DNA from: an uncultured Eggerthella sp.
GTDB taxonomy: Bacteria; Actinomycetota; Coriobacteriia; Coriobacteriales; Eggerthellaceae
Assembly (NCBI GenBank): GCA_900548955.1
Contig: URMQ01000057.1
Span: forward strand, 1-9,828
Length of the DNA stretch: 9,828 bases
Direction of reading: 5' to 3'
Shown here: positions 1 to 6,195 of the stretch, piece by piece
Layout of the letters: the number at the start of each line of letters is the position of its first letter
Numbering within the stretch: the stretch's first letter is position 1
Translations under genes and position numbers: made by a program
The notes under the pieces: model-generated
Databases searched by the model: none
Told to the model about the DNA's origin: nothing
What the model saw: the letters and a program-made list of their open reading frames with translations, nothing else

Positions 1-2
1 TT

Positions 3-788
3 CTTACCAATGAAACATTTTGTTTTGAACGTATGAGATATGTCGTTCAAACAATGAAAGAAGAAACGACCGAGCCAATCGATTGCCCCCATACCTCTCT
101 TGGGGGATTTATCGGCGGAGAAGCACAAAGAATCAACACGAATCAAACAAAGTACGCTGAGTGTCTTATGGGCGTTTCTCAAACCAATGCGGTTGCTCGC
201 GCTATGGCAGTATTAGAACGCAGCGCTTCGATGGGTGTTATTGTTGCTGCCCCAACTGCGGGATCCGCTGGCGTTGTGCCAGGATGCATTCTCAGCGTTG
301 CAGACCACATTTCTGCAACAGAAAATGAACTCCACGAGGCATTTTTCTGCGCTTCAGCTATTGGATATCTTCTAAGTACCAACGCTTGTGTGGCAGGAGC
401 AGAAGGCGGATGCCAAGCAGAAGTCGGAAGCGCTAGCGCAATGGCTGCGGCTGCTCTCGTCCAAATACTAGGAGGCACACCAAAGCAATGTCTTGATGCG
501 GCCAGCATTACGCTTTCCAACTTACTGGGGCTTGTTTGTGATCCTGTAGGAGGACTCGTTGAGGTTCCTTGTCAAAATCGCAATGCCATAGGTGTTGCTG
601 CGGCTTTTTCTTCTGCGCAACTTGTTTTATCAGGTATACCAAGCATGGTTCCCTTCGATGAAATGGCACACGTTATGCTCGAAGTAGGGCATGCTCTTCC
701 TTCAACACTGCGAGAAACAGCGCTTGGCGGTATTGCAACCGCCCCTTCGGCACTACACGCCTGCCAACGTTGTAATGCCTGCAAGTAA
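3..788 (+). CDS. sdaAA: L-serine dehydratase, iron-sulfur-dependent, alpha region (5' end outside window)
   Basis: Converts L-serine to pyruvate and ammonia in the cytoplasm using a [4Fe-4S] cluster. The frame is open back to the window edge, and the residues before the first ATG (position 33) still resemble the family (compare the B. subtilis alpha subunit around its GLTGGDAVKL segment, here SLGGFIGGEAQRI), so the true start lies upstream and 33 is not the start. Counting the ATG at 33 as residue 1, the family blocks are APTAGSAGVVPG (73-84), GGCQAEVGSASAMAAA (125-140), GLVCDPVGGLVEVPC (166-180) and LRETALGGIATAP (226-238). Cys127, Cys169 and Cys180 match the three conserved cluster cysteines. 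The protein ends CQRCNACK, adding three cysteines at the extreme C-terminus. Whether a beta domain is fused upstream or encoded by a separate gene cannot be seen. The stop is TAA at 786-788, and a strong terminator follows at 951-990. Confidence 0.93.
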   Translation, partial: LTNETFCFERMRYVVQTMKEETTEPIDCPHTSLGGFIGGEAQRINTNQTKYAECLMGVSQTNAVARAMAVLERSASMGVIVAAPTAGSAGVVPGCILSVADHISATENELHEAFFCASAIGYLLSTNACVAGAEGGCQAEVGSASAMAAAALVQILGGTPKQCLDAASITLSNLLGLVCDPVGGLVEVPCQNRNAIGVAAAFSSAQLVLSGIPSMVPFDEMAHVMLEVGHALPSTLRETALGGIATAPSALHACQRCNACK

Positions 789-817
789 ACGCTTATCGTA
801 ATTTCTTTCGCTTTTTT

Positions 818-868
818 GGTACGCTTCCTTGCACTTTCCTGACAGTTTGGCACGCTTCCTCGCACTTT
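818..868. repeat. Short direct repeat, two copies of 20 bp
   Basis: Copy 1 (818-837) and copy 2 (849-868) both read GG-Y-ACGCTTCCT-Y-GCACTTT, with a T in copy 1 and a C in copy 2 at the two variable positions. The start-to-start distance is 31 bp, about three helical turns. They lie just after the serine dehydratase stop codon. Function is unknown; they may be a local duplication or a binding site. Confidence 0.6.
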
Positions 869-910
869 TATGCATAAGACTGCTTCAGCATTTGATGCAA
901 ATTACCCTAT

Positions 911-934
911 AACTGCCAAAATAATTGCCAAAAC
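911..934. repeat. Tandem 12-bp repeat
   Basis: AACTGCCAAAAT (911-922) is followed directly by AATTGCCAAAAC (923-934), a match at 10 of 12 positions. It sits 16 bp before the terminator stem. It may simply be slipped-strand duplication in non-coding DNA. Confidence 0.45.
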
Positions 935-950
935 TAAGTCCAAATAACGG

Positions 951-990
951 AAAAACTCCGATCCGGAAATTCGAATCGGAGTTTTTGTTT
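951..990. terminator. Bidirectional rho-independent terminator
   Basis: AAAAACTCCGAT (951-962) and ATCGGAGTTTTT (975-986) are perfect inverted complements, giving a 12-bp stem with a 12-nt loop. On the plus strand the stem ends in a T run (982-986, then G and TTT), suited to ending the serine dehydratase transcript. The A run at 951-955 gives the matching U run on the minus strand, so the same hairpin can end hyaABC transcription. Its place between two convergent genes fits both roles. Confidence 0.93.
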
Positions 991-1092
991 TACTGATACG
1001 AATCGCTCTATTTTAAAAGGATTCGTCAGCGGCAATTTGCTATATCACGCTAGTTGAAAAACCGCGATAACGGTCAAGCAAAACTGCGTCGT

Positions 1093-1785
1093 TTAGTGAG
1101 CGTCTACAGAGTGATCTTCACCAACGATAACGTGACGGTTAGGATCGTAAACCTTACCACCATGTTCCTTGCCAAGAAGCATCAACTTAGCAGGAGCAGT
1201 ACCCTCGATAAATACGAGATAGATGTGCAACATGCTGAAGATGATGAATACAAACATCATGAAGTAGTGAATGATGCGCATAGACATCATGCCACCTACC
1301 AAAGACGTACCTGCTGCAAAGAACGTCCAAGATGCGGTAGGAACCCAAAGGCAGAAGCCAGTGTAAGCCATGATAAGGATAAGTACTGCTACAGCAAGAT
1401 AGGAAATCTTTTGAGGAACACCAAGCTTCGCAGACAGTGGGTGATCCTTCTTGATGAACAGGTAGTACTTAATCCAAGATACCAACTGGTGACGATTGTC
1501 TGCCTGAGGAAGCCAGGTCTTGTAGTCGCGTACCAAGTTGCGGGTACCACCCGTAGGAGCAGTCTGAAGCAAGAATGCGAACACGATACGCACAATGCAG
1601 TTAACCAAAAGAACAATACCCAGGAAAACATGTGCACCGCGAGCTACACCAGTAAGAGCTGCCCAGAACGGGAAGTGAATCAAGAAACCGGAGAAGATCA
1701 AGCAAGCCATGCAGATAAGGTTAATCCAGTGCGTAACACGCATGGGCATTGGATGAGCTTCTTTGTAGTGAGCCAAATGTGCCAT
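1093..1785 (-). CDS. hyaC: [NiFe] hydrogenase cytochrome b subunit (HyaC type)
   Basis: Integral membrane di-haem cytochrome b of 230 residues that anchors the hydrogenase and passes electrons from H2 to the quinone pool. Four hydrophobic helices are visible at about residues 17-37, 50-73, 127-148 and 168-193. Histidines expected to bind the two haems lie in them: His19 (RVTHW), His52 (GAHVFLG), His173 (RIIHYF) and His187 (SMLHIYLVFIEG). Length and layout match the Ni/Fe-hydrogenase b-type cytochrome family. The ATG begins directly after the hyaB stop codon (TAA then ATG, no gap), and its ribosome binding site (GGGGGGTGA, 1791-1799) lies inside the end of hyaB, so translation is probably coupled. 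It is the last gene of the operon; the terminator at 951-986 lies about 105 bp beyond its stop. Confidence 0.93.
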   Translation of the reverse strand: MAHLAHYKEAHPMPMRVTHWINLICMACLIFSGFLIHFPFWAALTGVARGAHVFLGIVLLVNCIVRIVFAFLLQTAPTGGTRNLVRDYKTWLPQADNRHQLVSWIKYYLFIKKDHPLSAKLGVPQKISYLAVAVLILIMAYTGFCLWVPTASWTFFAAGTSLVGGMMSMRIIHYFMMFVFIIFSMLHIYLVFIEGTAPAKLMLLGKEHGGKVYDPNRHVIVGEDHSVDAH

Positions 1786-3474
1786 TTACTTCACCCCCCA
1801 AGGGCTAGTAACAGTTTCGAAGTGCTTACCAGTAGAAGGCTCAGTTACGTGAACTGCGCAAGCGGTGCATGGGTCGAAACTATGAACCGTACGAAGAACA
1901 TTGATTGGCATTTCAACGTCAGCAACTGGGTTACCAATGACAGCCTGTTCGATAGGACCAGGAACGCCATCAGCATTACGAGGAGCAATATTCCAGGTGG
2001 TACGAATAATGATCTGGTAACCAGTAATCTTGCCGTTGTTAACATGCTCGGTGTGATAGAGAGCGCCACGAGGTGCTTCCCAGAAGCCCGTACCGTCACC
2101 AGTTAAGGTAGTAGGTGAACGGAAGTATTCGCTGTCGCCACCCTTAACTGCTTCGATGAGTTCATCTACCCAGTCGCACATAAGGTTTGCAATGTAGAGA
2201 GATTCAACCTGACGAGCAGCTACACGACCAAGGGTGGACTGAAGCTGAGGAATAGTAAGGTTCAAATCAGCGCAAAGCTTATCAAGGTTGGTCTTAATGA
2301 ATTCGTTGCCACGCAGGTAAGCTGCCAGTACACGAGAGAATGGACCAGCTTCCATGCACTTACCATCATAGCTTGGTGCCTTTGACCAAGTGTAGCGGTC
2401 AGCGATTTCGCCAAACTCATGACCGTTCTCTTCGAACAGCGTGCCTTCCTTGTAGTACTCGGTGAATTCAGGCTGGGTAACACCCTCGCGAGGATTGAGG
2501 TCAGAATCACCAACGTACCAAGAGTGACCAACATATTCCTTGATGAGATCCTCATTAACCTCGGAAAGGTTGAGGTTTTCATCGATAACACCAGAAGGCA
2601 AATAACGATCAGCCATTTCAAAGGATGGACGCTCGAATACGCCCCAAGCAACATAGCGACCGCAGCCCTTACCGAACTCAAGAGCTGGCAAGTAGTAAGG
2701 AGCAATTGCCTTGGTGTCAGGAATCATGGTTGCAGCTACCCAGTCACGAAGCTCGTGGCAGAGTGACCACAGATCGTCAAGTTTTTCTTCGGTAGGTACA
2801 AAAGAAGTACCACCAGGAACAAGCGTCATTACATGTGGCATCTTGCCGCCAAGCAAACCGCAAATCTCAGAAGCCTTAGACTGCATAGTCAAAGCTTCAA
2901 TGTAGTGAGCAGTGCAGATAAGGTCGAGTTCTGCAGGCAGATTAAATTCGGTATCAGCTGCACCGTTCTTCCACCAGTTGCCTGAGAAAATGGACATTTG
3001 ACCATTTTCAGCAAACTTAGTAAGACGCTGAGCCAATGCCTTTAGATCAGACTGGCAAGAAGTGCCTGCAGCCTCAACCAAATCATAGGCATCAGCAATG
3101 TTTGCATTCAGTGCATTCAGTGGATTTACATAGTCAAGAGCAGCCAAGGTATAGAACCACAAGATGTGGCTGTGCAAGAACTGACCGCCCTCAATAAGGT
3201 TACGAATAATACGTGCATTGTTAGGAATTTCAATGCCGTATGCCTTTTCAGCTGCAATAGATGAAGCATGAGCGTGAGATACAGGGCAAACACCACAAAT
3301 ACGCTGAACGATATGTGCAGCATCTTCTGGAGTGCGATCCTGAACTACCAATTCCATGCCACGGAAGCAGCCGCCGGACATCCAAGCATCAGTAACAACG
3401 CCGTTTTCTACTTCCATCTCTACGCGGAGATGGCCCTCAATACGGGTAATTGGGTCGATAACTGAACGAGCCAT
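1786..3474 (-). CDS. hyaB: [NiFe] hydrogenase large (catalytic) subunit
   Basis: Carries the Ni-Fe(CN)2CO site that splits H2. The 562-residue length is typical. The N-terminus has RIEGH (11-15, with Glu13) and the first nickel motif RICGVC (58-63, Cys60 and Cys63). EAPRG (466-470) is the conserved active-site arginine segment. The second nickel motif DPCTACAVH (534-542) gives Cys536 and Cys539. In this family a protease cuts after the last His of that motif once nickel is loaded, so the 20 residues after His542 should be removed in the mature enzyme. There is no signal peptide; it is expected to leave the cell with the Tat-targeted small subunit. The start codon follows the hyaA stop by 3 bp, with a GGGAGG ribosome binding site at 3485-3490 inside hyaA. 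No maturation protease or hyp gene is in the window. Confidence 0.97.
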   Translation of the reverse strand: MARSVIDPITRIEGHLRVEMEVENGVVTDAWMSGGCFRGMELVVQDRTPEDAAHIVQRICGVCPVSHAHASSIAAEKAYGIEIPNNARIIRNLIEGGQFLHSHILWFYTLAALDYVNPLNALNANIADAYDLVEAAGTSCQSDLKALAQRLTKFAENGQMSIFSGNWWKNGAADTEFNLPAELDLICTAHYIEALTMQSKASEICGLLGGKMPHVMTLVPGGTSFVPTEEKLDDLWSLCHELRDWVAATMIPDTKAIAPYYLPALEFGKGCGRYVAWGVFERPSFEMADRYLPSGVIDENLNLSEVNEDLIKEYVGHSWYVGDSDLNPREGVTQPEFTEYYKEGTLFEENGHEFGEIADRYTWSKAPSYDGKCMEAGPFSRVLAAYLRGNEFIKTNLDKLCADLNLTIPQLQSTLGRVAARQVESLYIANLMCDWVDELIEAVKGGDSEYFRSPTTLTGDGTGFWEAPRGALYHTEHVNNGKITGYQIIIRTTWNIAPRNADGVPGPIEQAVIGNPVADVEMPINVLRTVHSFDPCTACAVHVTEPSTGKHFETVTSPWGVK

Positions 3475-3477
3475 TGT

Positions 3478-4695
3478 TTACTTGCCTCCCTTCAGAACAT
3501 CTTCGTCATACTGACCGATAGCCTGATCGGGATGCTTTGCGTCCCATTCACGTACCTTCTCGAAGTCAGCGCCGCCACTGGTGCGACCAGTCTTCTTCAT
3601 GCCAAAGCCGTGGATAACGAGTGCTGCAGCAACAACACCAGTCAAAGTCCAAGCAATAGCTTCAGGCTGGATGGTCATGCCACCAATGCGCAGGTCACGG
3701 AAACGAGCGCGGAATGGCGTGTTGGTTTCAACCCAGTTTTCACCAGGATCGTTTGGATTAGCAGTGCAGCAGCCGATGCAAGGACCACCGGATGCGACAC
3801 ACCATGAACGACGGTGATTCCAGCGAACGATACCGCAGTTTGCTTTGGTCTGAGGACCACGGCAACCCATTGGATACAGGCAGTAATTCATTGCCTCTTC
3901 CTTGGTACCGAATGCATATACAAATTCACCATTCTCAAAGTGACCACGACGCTCACAGTTGTCATGAATGGTCTGGTTGAACATAACGGTAGGCTTGTTT
4001 TCACCATTAAGTTCAGGAAGCTGACCCATAAGAACTGCATCAACCAGAACAGCCTCAAGCCATTCAGGATTTGCAGGGCAGCCAGGGATATTAATAACAG
4101 GGGTGTCAATTCCTGACTTACGCAAGAACTGCTGAACACCTAATGCTCCTGATGAATTTGGATGAGCACCCATCCAACCACCATTTACTGCGCAGGAACC
4201 CAAAGCTACAACAGCATTTGCATTTTCTGCCGCATGAATAAGATGTTCGGTACCGGGCTCATTGGCAACGCGCAATGCCTCACCGTTCCAGCCCTCCAAA
4301 ACTGCTCCTTCATAAACAAGGATGTAGTTTCCTGCCTCGATCGTCTGTGCCTTGGCTTCTTCCATTGACCAACCTGCAGCAGCAGAAAGGGTTTCGCAGT
4401 AGTTGAGCGAAATCATTTCCAGCACTACGGTTGCCGGATCAGGGGCGTCAACCTGTGCGAAAGATTCCGTACAACCGGTGCAAGAAGCGCCTTCGATCCA
4501 AATTACGGGATACAAAGCACCTGATTCTGCGCCGATAACGGAGTTCTCGATCGCCTGAGCAACGCGAGGAGCAGCGAGCTCAGACAAGCCTGCCGCAACG
4601 GCGAGCGAGCCGCAGAGCTTCATGAAGCTACGACGAGACACACCACGTGCCTCCAGTTTGCTCAAAAACTCTGGACTGATTGCCTCTGTTACCAT
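3478..4695 (-). CDS. hyaA: [NiFe] hydrogenase small subunit, Tat-exported, C-terminally anchored
   Basis: Electron-transfer subunit with three Fe-S clusters. I place the start at 4695 (405 residues) because AAGGAGGTG lies 5 nt before that ATG; an ATG at 4764 would add 23 residues and has no such site. The twin-arginine signal SRRSFMK (20-26) is followed by a hydrophobic stretch and AAPRVAQA, a likely cleavage region near residue 48. Proximal cluster ligands are Cys72, Cys75, Cys168 and Cys206; distal His244, Cys247, Cys272 and Cys278; medial Cys287, Cys306 and Cys309. Gly74 and Gly173 stand where O2-tolerant enzymes have two extra cysteines, so an ordinary oxygen-sensitive proximal [4Fe-4S] cluster is expected. 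One membrane helix (about 345-366) anchors the subunit, leaving a charged cytoplasmic tail of about 39 residues. First gene of hyaABC; probably the Coriobacteria-type group 1 lineage, which is an inference. Confidence 0.95.
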   Translation of the reverse strand: MVTEAISPEFLSKLEARGVSRRSFMKLCGSLAVAAGLSELAAPRVAQAIENSVIGAESGALYPVIWIEGASCTGCTESFAQVDAPDPATVVLEMISLNYCETLSAAAGWSMEEAKAQTIEAGNYILVYEGAVLEGWNGEALRVANEPGTEHLIHAAENANAVVALGSCAVNGGWMGAHPNSSGALGVQQFLRKSGIDTPVINIPGCPANPEWLEAVLVDAVLMGQLPELNGENKPTVMFNQTIHDNCERRGHFENGEFVYAFGTKEEAMNYCLYPMGCRGPQTKANCGIVRWNHRRSWCVASGGPCIGCCTANPNDPGENWVETNTPFRARFRDLRIGGMTIQPEAIAWTLTGVVAAALVIHGFGMKKTGRTSGGADFEKVREWDAKHPDQAIGQYDEDVLKGGK

Positions 4696-4700
4696 GTGCA

Positions 4701-4708
4701 CACCTCCT
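4701..4708 (-). promoter_or_regulatory. Ribosome binding site of hyaA
   Basis: On the minus strand AGGAGGTG lies 5 nt before the ATG at 4695-4693. This near-perfect site fixes the start of hyaA and puts the twin-arginine motif 20 residues from the N-terminus, as expected for hydrogenase small subunits. Confidence 0.9.
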
Positions 4709-4786
4709 TTTGGGTGTATTGTCCTATAAAACCTCTGTCTATATTTTCGTAGATTTCTTCTCAAAAAAGAGTGACTAACTGTGCGA

Positions 4787-4834
4787 ATATCGGGTTATTC
4801 CCGCCAGCGGCAGGAAAATGTTACCCGTTATATC
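4787..4834 (-). promoter_or_regulatory. Extended stem-loop upstream of hyaA
   Basis: Read on the minus strand, TTCCTGCC (4816-4809) pairs with GGCGGGAA (4805-4798) around a 3-nt loop, with one G-U pair in RNA. Outside this, CGGGT (4827-4823) pairs with ACCCG (4795-4791), and ATAT (4834-4831) can pair with ATAT (4790-4787). No U run follows, so it is not a simple terminator. It could be structure in the 5' leader of the hyaA mRNA or a DNA operator. It matches no riboswitch class that I recognise. Confidence 0.4.
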
Positions 4835-4856
4835 GGTAGTAACACACATTTCCTTC

Positions 4857-4880
4857 ATATTTGACCATATGCTCAAATAT
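4857..4880. promoter_or_regulatory. 24-bp near-perfect dyad, candidate operator
   Basis: ATATTTGA (4857-4864) and TCAAATAT (4873-4880) are perfect inverted complements. The middle contains the palindrome CATATG (4866-4871), so 11 of 12 symmetric positions match; only the 4865/4872 pair fails. Such symmetry suggests a dimeric regulator. The TTTGA/TCAAA half-sites recall the CRP/FNR family, but the half-site spacing is 8 bp rather than the usual 6 of CRP or 4 between FNR halves, so the protein cannot be named. It lies about 160 bp before hyaA and 300 bp before pheA; hyaA is the more likely target. Confidence 0.5.
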
Positions 4881-4954
4881 TCAGGCAACAAAAGGACTTC
4901 AGATGGTACAAAAGTGCATTTTTGTTACCTATTTTTTTGAGAATTATCCAACGT

Positions 4955-4983
4955 TTGAACATTATTTTGAATTGGCATATTAG
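4955..4983 (+). promoter_or_regulatory. Candidate sigma-70-type promoter of pheA
   Basis: TTGAAC (4955-4960) and TATTAG (4978-4983) each match 4 of 6 consensus positions and are separated by exactly 17 bp. A transcript would start near 4990 and have a leader of about 185 nt before pheA. The region is AT-rich, so a chance match is possible. Confidence 0.4.
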
Positions 4984-5080
4984 CAAATGGTCATTTTTAT
5001 AAATTCGTCCCAATGTTGCAACTTGCCTTGAGACTATTAAAAGAGTTTTCTGAAAAAAATTTGACTGTTTTCCACATTAC

Positions 5081-5104
5081 TTTTGTCTGCTTTTTTGTCT
5101 GCTT
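5081..5104 (+). repeat. Perfect tandem 12-bp duplication before pheA
   Basis: TTTTGTCTGCTT occurs twice back to back (5081-5092 and 5093-5104) in the presumed pheA leader. In the pheA frame it encodes a Phe-Val-Cys-Phe-type repeat. It may be slippage in T-rich DNA, or part of an aromatic-rich leader. Confidence 0.55.
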
Positions 5105-5129
5105 TTGCAAGCATCTATACGCTCAAAAG
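5102..5129 (+). promoter_or_regulatory. Bulged hairpin in the presumed pheA leader
   Basis: CTTTTG (5102-5107) pairs with CAAAAG (5124-5129), and AGC (5110-5112) pairs with GCT (5121-5123). This makes a 9-bp stem with a 2-nt bulge and an 8-nt loop. It follows the 12-bp duplication directly and ends 45 nt before the pheA start. No U run follows. A role in pheA control is only a guess. Confidence 0.3.
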
Positions 5130-5164
5130 TACAACTTAGAGTATTATGGTCAAAATTTATACGA

Positions 5165-5169
5165 AAGGA
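5165..5169 (+). promoter_or_regulatory. Ribosome binding site of pheA
   Basis: AAGGA lies 5 nt before the ATG at 5175. It supports this start over the in-frame ATG at 5013, which has no Shine-Dalgarno-like sequence before it. Confidence 0.8.
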
Positions 5170-5174
5170 ACAGC

Positions 5175-6023
5175 ATGACTCAGCCAACCACTATTGCTTA
5201 TCTAGGACCCGTTGGAACATATTCACATGAAGCAGCACGTCTATTTGCCAAACGCATGGACTGCGAAGAAATTGAACTTATTGAATGCCCTTCCTTTAAC
5301 GAAGTTCACGAAGCAGTAGATCGCGGAAAAGCCGAGTTTGGTGTCATGCCTATCGAAAATTCCCTTGAAGGTGTGGTAACCGCTACTCTTGACACCCTTG
5401 CCTTCAAAGGTGGTGTATCCATTATGGGATCAGCCGTACTCGATATTCATCATTGCCTTGTTTTGCATCCCGATGCAAACGTTGAGGATATCAAAACAGT
5501 AGTTAGTCACCCTCAAGGATTAGCTCAATGTCGCCGTTACCTGAATAACCGCTTCCCTACCCTTGCACGCATTGCGGCATCTTCTACTGCGGAAGGAGCC
5601 CGAGAAGCCGCAAAGGATAAATCAGTTGCCGGTATTTCTTCTGAATTCGCTGCCGAATTATTCAACGGGAAAATTCAGGAACGCGATATTGAAGATCATT
5701 ACGGCAATCAAACACGTTTTGCTCTTATTGCCCGCCAAGGACACGAACCAGTACTTCATAGTGAACATATGAAAACCTCACTTGCGCTTTCGCTCAATGC
5801 TGACAAACCTGGTTCTTTGTTAATGATTCTTTCTGAACTCAATTACGCAAACGTTAACTTAACCATGATTCAGTCACGTCCCACCAAGCAGGGTCTTGGC
5901 GATTACTTGTTCTTCGTTGATTTGGAAGGAACGCCTGAAAATCCTGCCATCAAAACCGCTCTTGATTGTTTACGCCTGAAATTGCGTGAGGTAAAGGTTC
6001 TTGGTAGCTATCCTGCAGAATAG
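5175..6023 (+). CDS. pheA: Prephenate dehydratase with ACT regulatory domain
   Basis: Converts prephenate to phenylpyruvate, the step leading to phenylalanine, in the cytoplasm. The start at 5175 gives 282 residues, the usual length of a stand-alone enzyme, and begins close to the family's first block (IAYLGPVGTYSHEAA, 7-21). Other catalytic-domain blocks are GVMPIENSLEGVV (56-68), SHPQGLAQCR (111-120) and the catalytic Thr-Arg-Phe at 180-182 (NQTRFALI). The ACT domain covers about 200-275. Its two phenylalanine-binding motifs depart from the textbook forms: GSLL (213-216) for GALV, and QSRP (233-236) for ESRP. There is no chorismate mutase domain. It stands alone, divergent from hyaA and convergent with the glycosylase gene. 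The in-frame ORF continues 54 codons upstream without a stop; I regard that part as leader, not protein. Confidence 0.95.
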   Translation: MTQPTTIAYLGPVGTYSHEAARLFAKRMDCEEIELIECPSFNEVHEAVDRGKAEFGVMPIENSLEGVVTATLDTLAFKGGVSIMGSAVLDIHHCLVLHPDANVEDIKTVVSHPQGLAQCRRYLNNRFPTLARIAASSTAEGAREAAKDKSVAGISSEFAAELFNGKIQERDIEDHYGNQTRFALIARQGHEPVLHSEHMKTSLALSLNADKPGSLLMILSELNYANVNLTMIQSRPTKQGLGDYLFFVDLEGTPENPAIKTALDCLRLKLREVKVLGSYPAE

Positions 6024-6110
6024 TGCTTCAGCCTGCGAAAGAGCGCTTATTTAGGCTTGATAACAGCTTAAAACTAATATAAAAGATGGGTAAGCATATA
6101 AAGATACAGG

Positions 6111-6148
6111 TTTGAGCTAGTTGATTTCGGTATAGCCCAACTATCAAA
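6111..6148. terminator. Weak terminator candidate between convergent genes
   Basis: TTTGA (6111-6115) and TAGTTG (6118-6123) pair with CAACTA (6138-6143) and TCAAA (6144-6148), giving an 11-bp stem with a 2-nt bulge and a 14-nt loop. It sits in the 172-bp gap between pheA and the glycosylase gene. Neither strand has a clear U run after the stem. A second small hairpin (AGCCT 6030-6034, AGGCT 6053-6057) just after the pheA stop also lacks a U run. Confidence 0.35.
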
Positions 6149-6195
6149 GAATCGACACTTTAGAAGGATTAGGTTATTGGAAGGGAATTCGGAAC

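Larger units (their letters stand above)
789..1092. other. Convergent intergenic region with short repeats and a terminator
   Basis: This 304-bp gap lies between the stop codons of the serine dehydratase and the hydrogenase cytochrome gene. No gene is seen in it. It holds a direct repeat of about 20 bp (818-837 and 849-868, 18 of 20 identical), a tandem 12-bp repeat (911-934, 10 of 12 identical) and a perfect terminator hairpin (951-986). The rest, including 990-1092, shows no further structure that I can support. Confidence 0.7.
4696..5174. promoter_or_regulatory. Divergent hyaA / pheA control region
   Basis: This 479-bp AT-rich gap separates two genes that are transcribed away from each other. 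It holds the hyaA ribosome binding site (4701-4708), an extended stem-loop (4787-4834), a 24-bp dyad (4857-4880), a short inverted repeat (ACAAAA 4908-4913 and TTTTGT 4920-4925), a promoter candidate for pheA (4955-4983), a 12-bp tandem duplication (5081-5104), a bulged hairpin (5102-5129) and the pheA ribosome binding site (5165-5169). I could not settle on a convincing hyaA promoter. No conserved T-box sequence is visible before pheA. Confidence 0.6.

Noticed and set aside
1054..2106. Long plus-strand reading frame of 350 codons
   Set aside because: It lies antisense to hyaC and the end of hyaB, whose motifs are unmistakable. Its translation has no recognisable domain and is low in hydrophobic order, so it is a shadow of the real genes.
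4696..4764. A 23-residue N-terminal extension of HyaA
   Set aside because: There is no ribosome binding site before the ATG at 4764, whereas AGGAGGTG is placed 5 nt before 4695. The extension would also move the Tat motif away from the N-terminus.
4798..4816. Rho-independent terminator upstream of hyaA
   Set aside because: The hairpin is stable, but no U run follows on either strand.
4857..4880. Canonical FNR or CRP site
   Set aside because: The half-sites look similar, but the gap between TTTGA and TCAAA is 8 bp, unlike TTGAT-N4-ATCAA or TGTGA-N6-TCACA. It is kept only as an unassigned dyad.
4990..5174. T-box or other tRNA-sensing leader before pheA
   Set aside because: The conserved T-box sequence and a following terminator hairpin with a U run are not seen. 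Only a short bulged hairpin is present.
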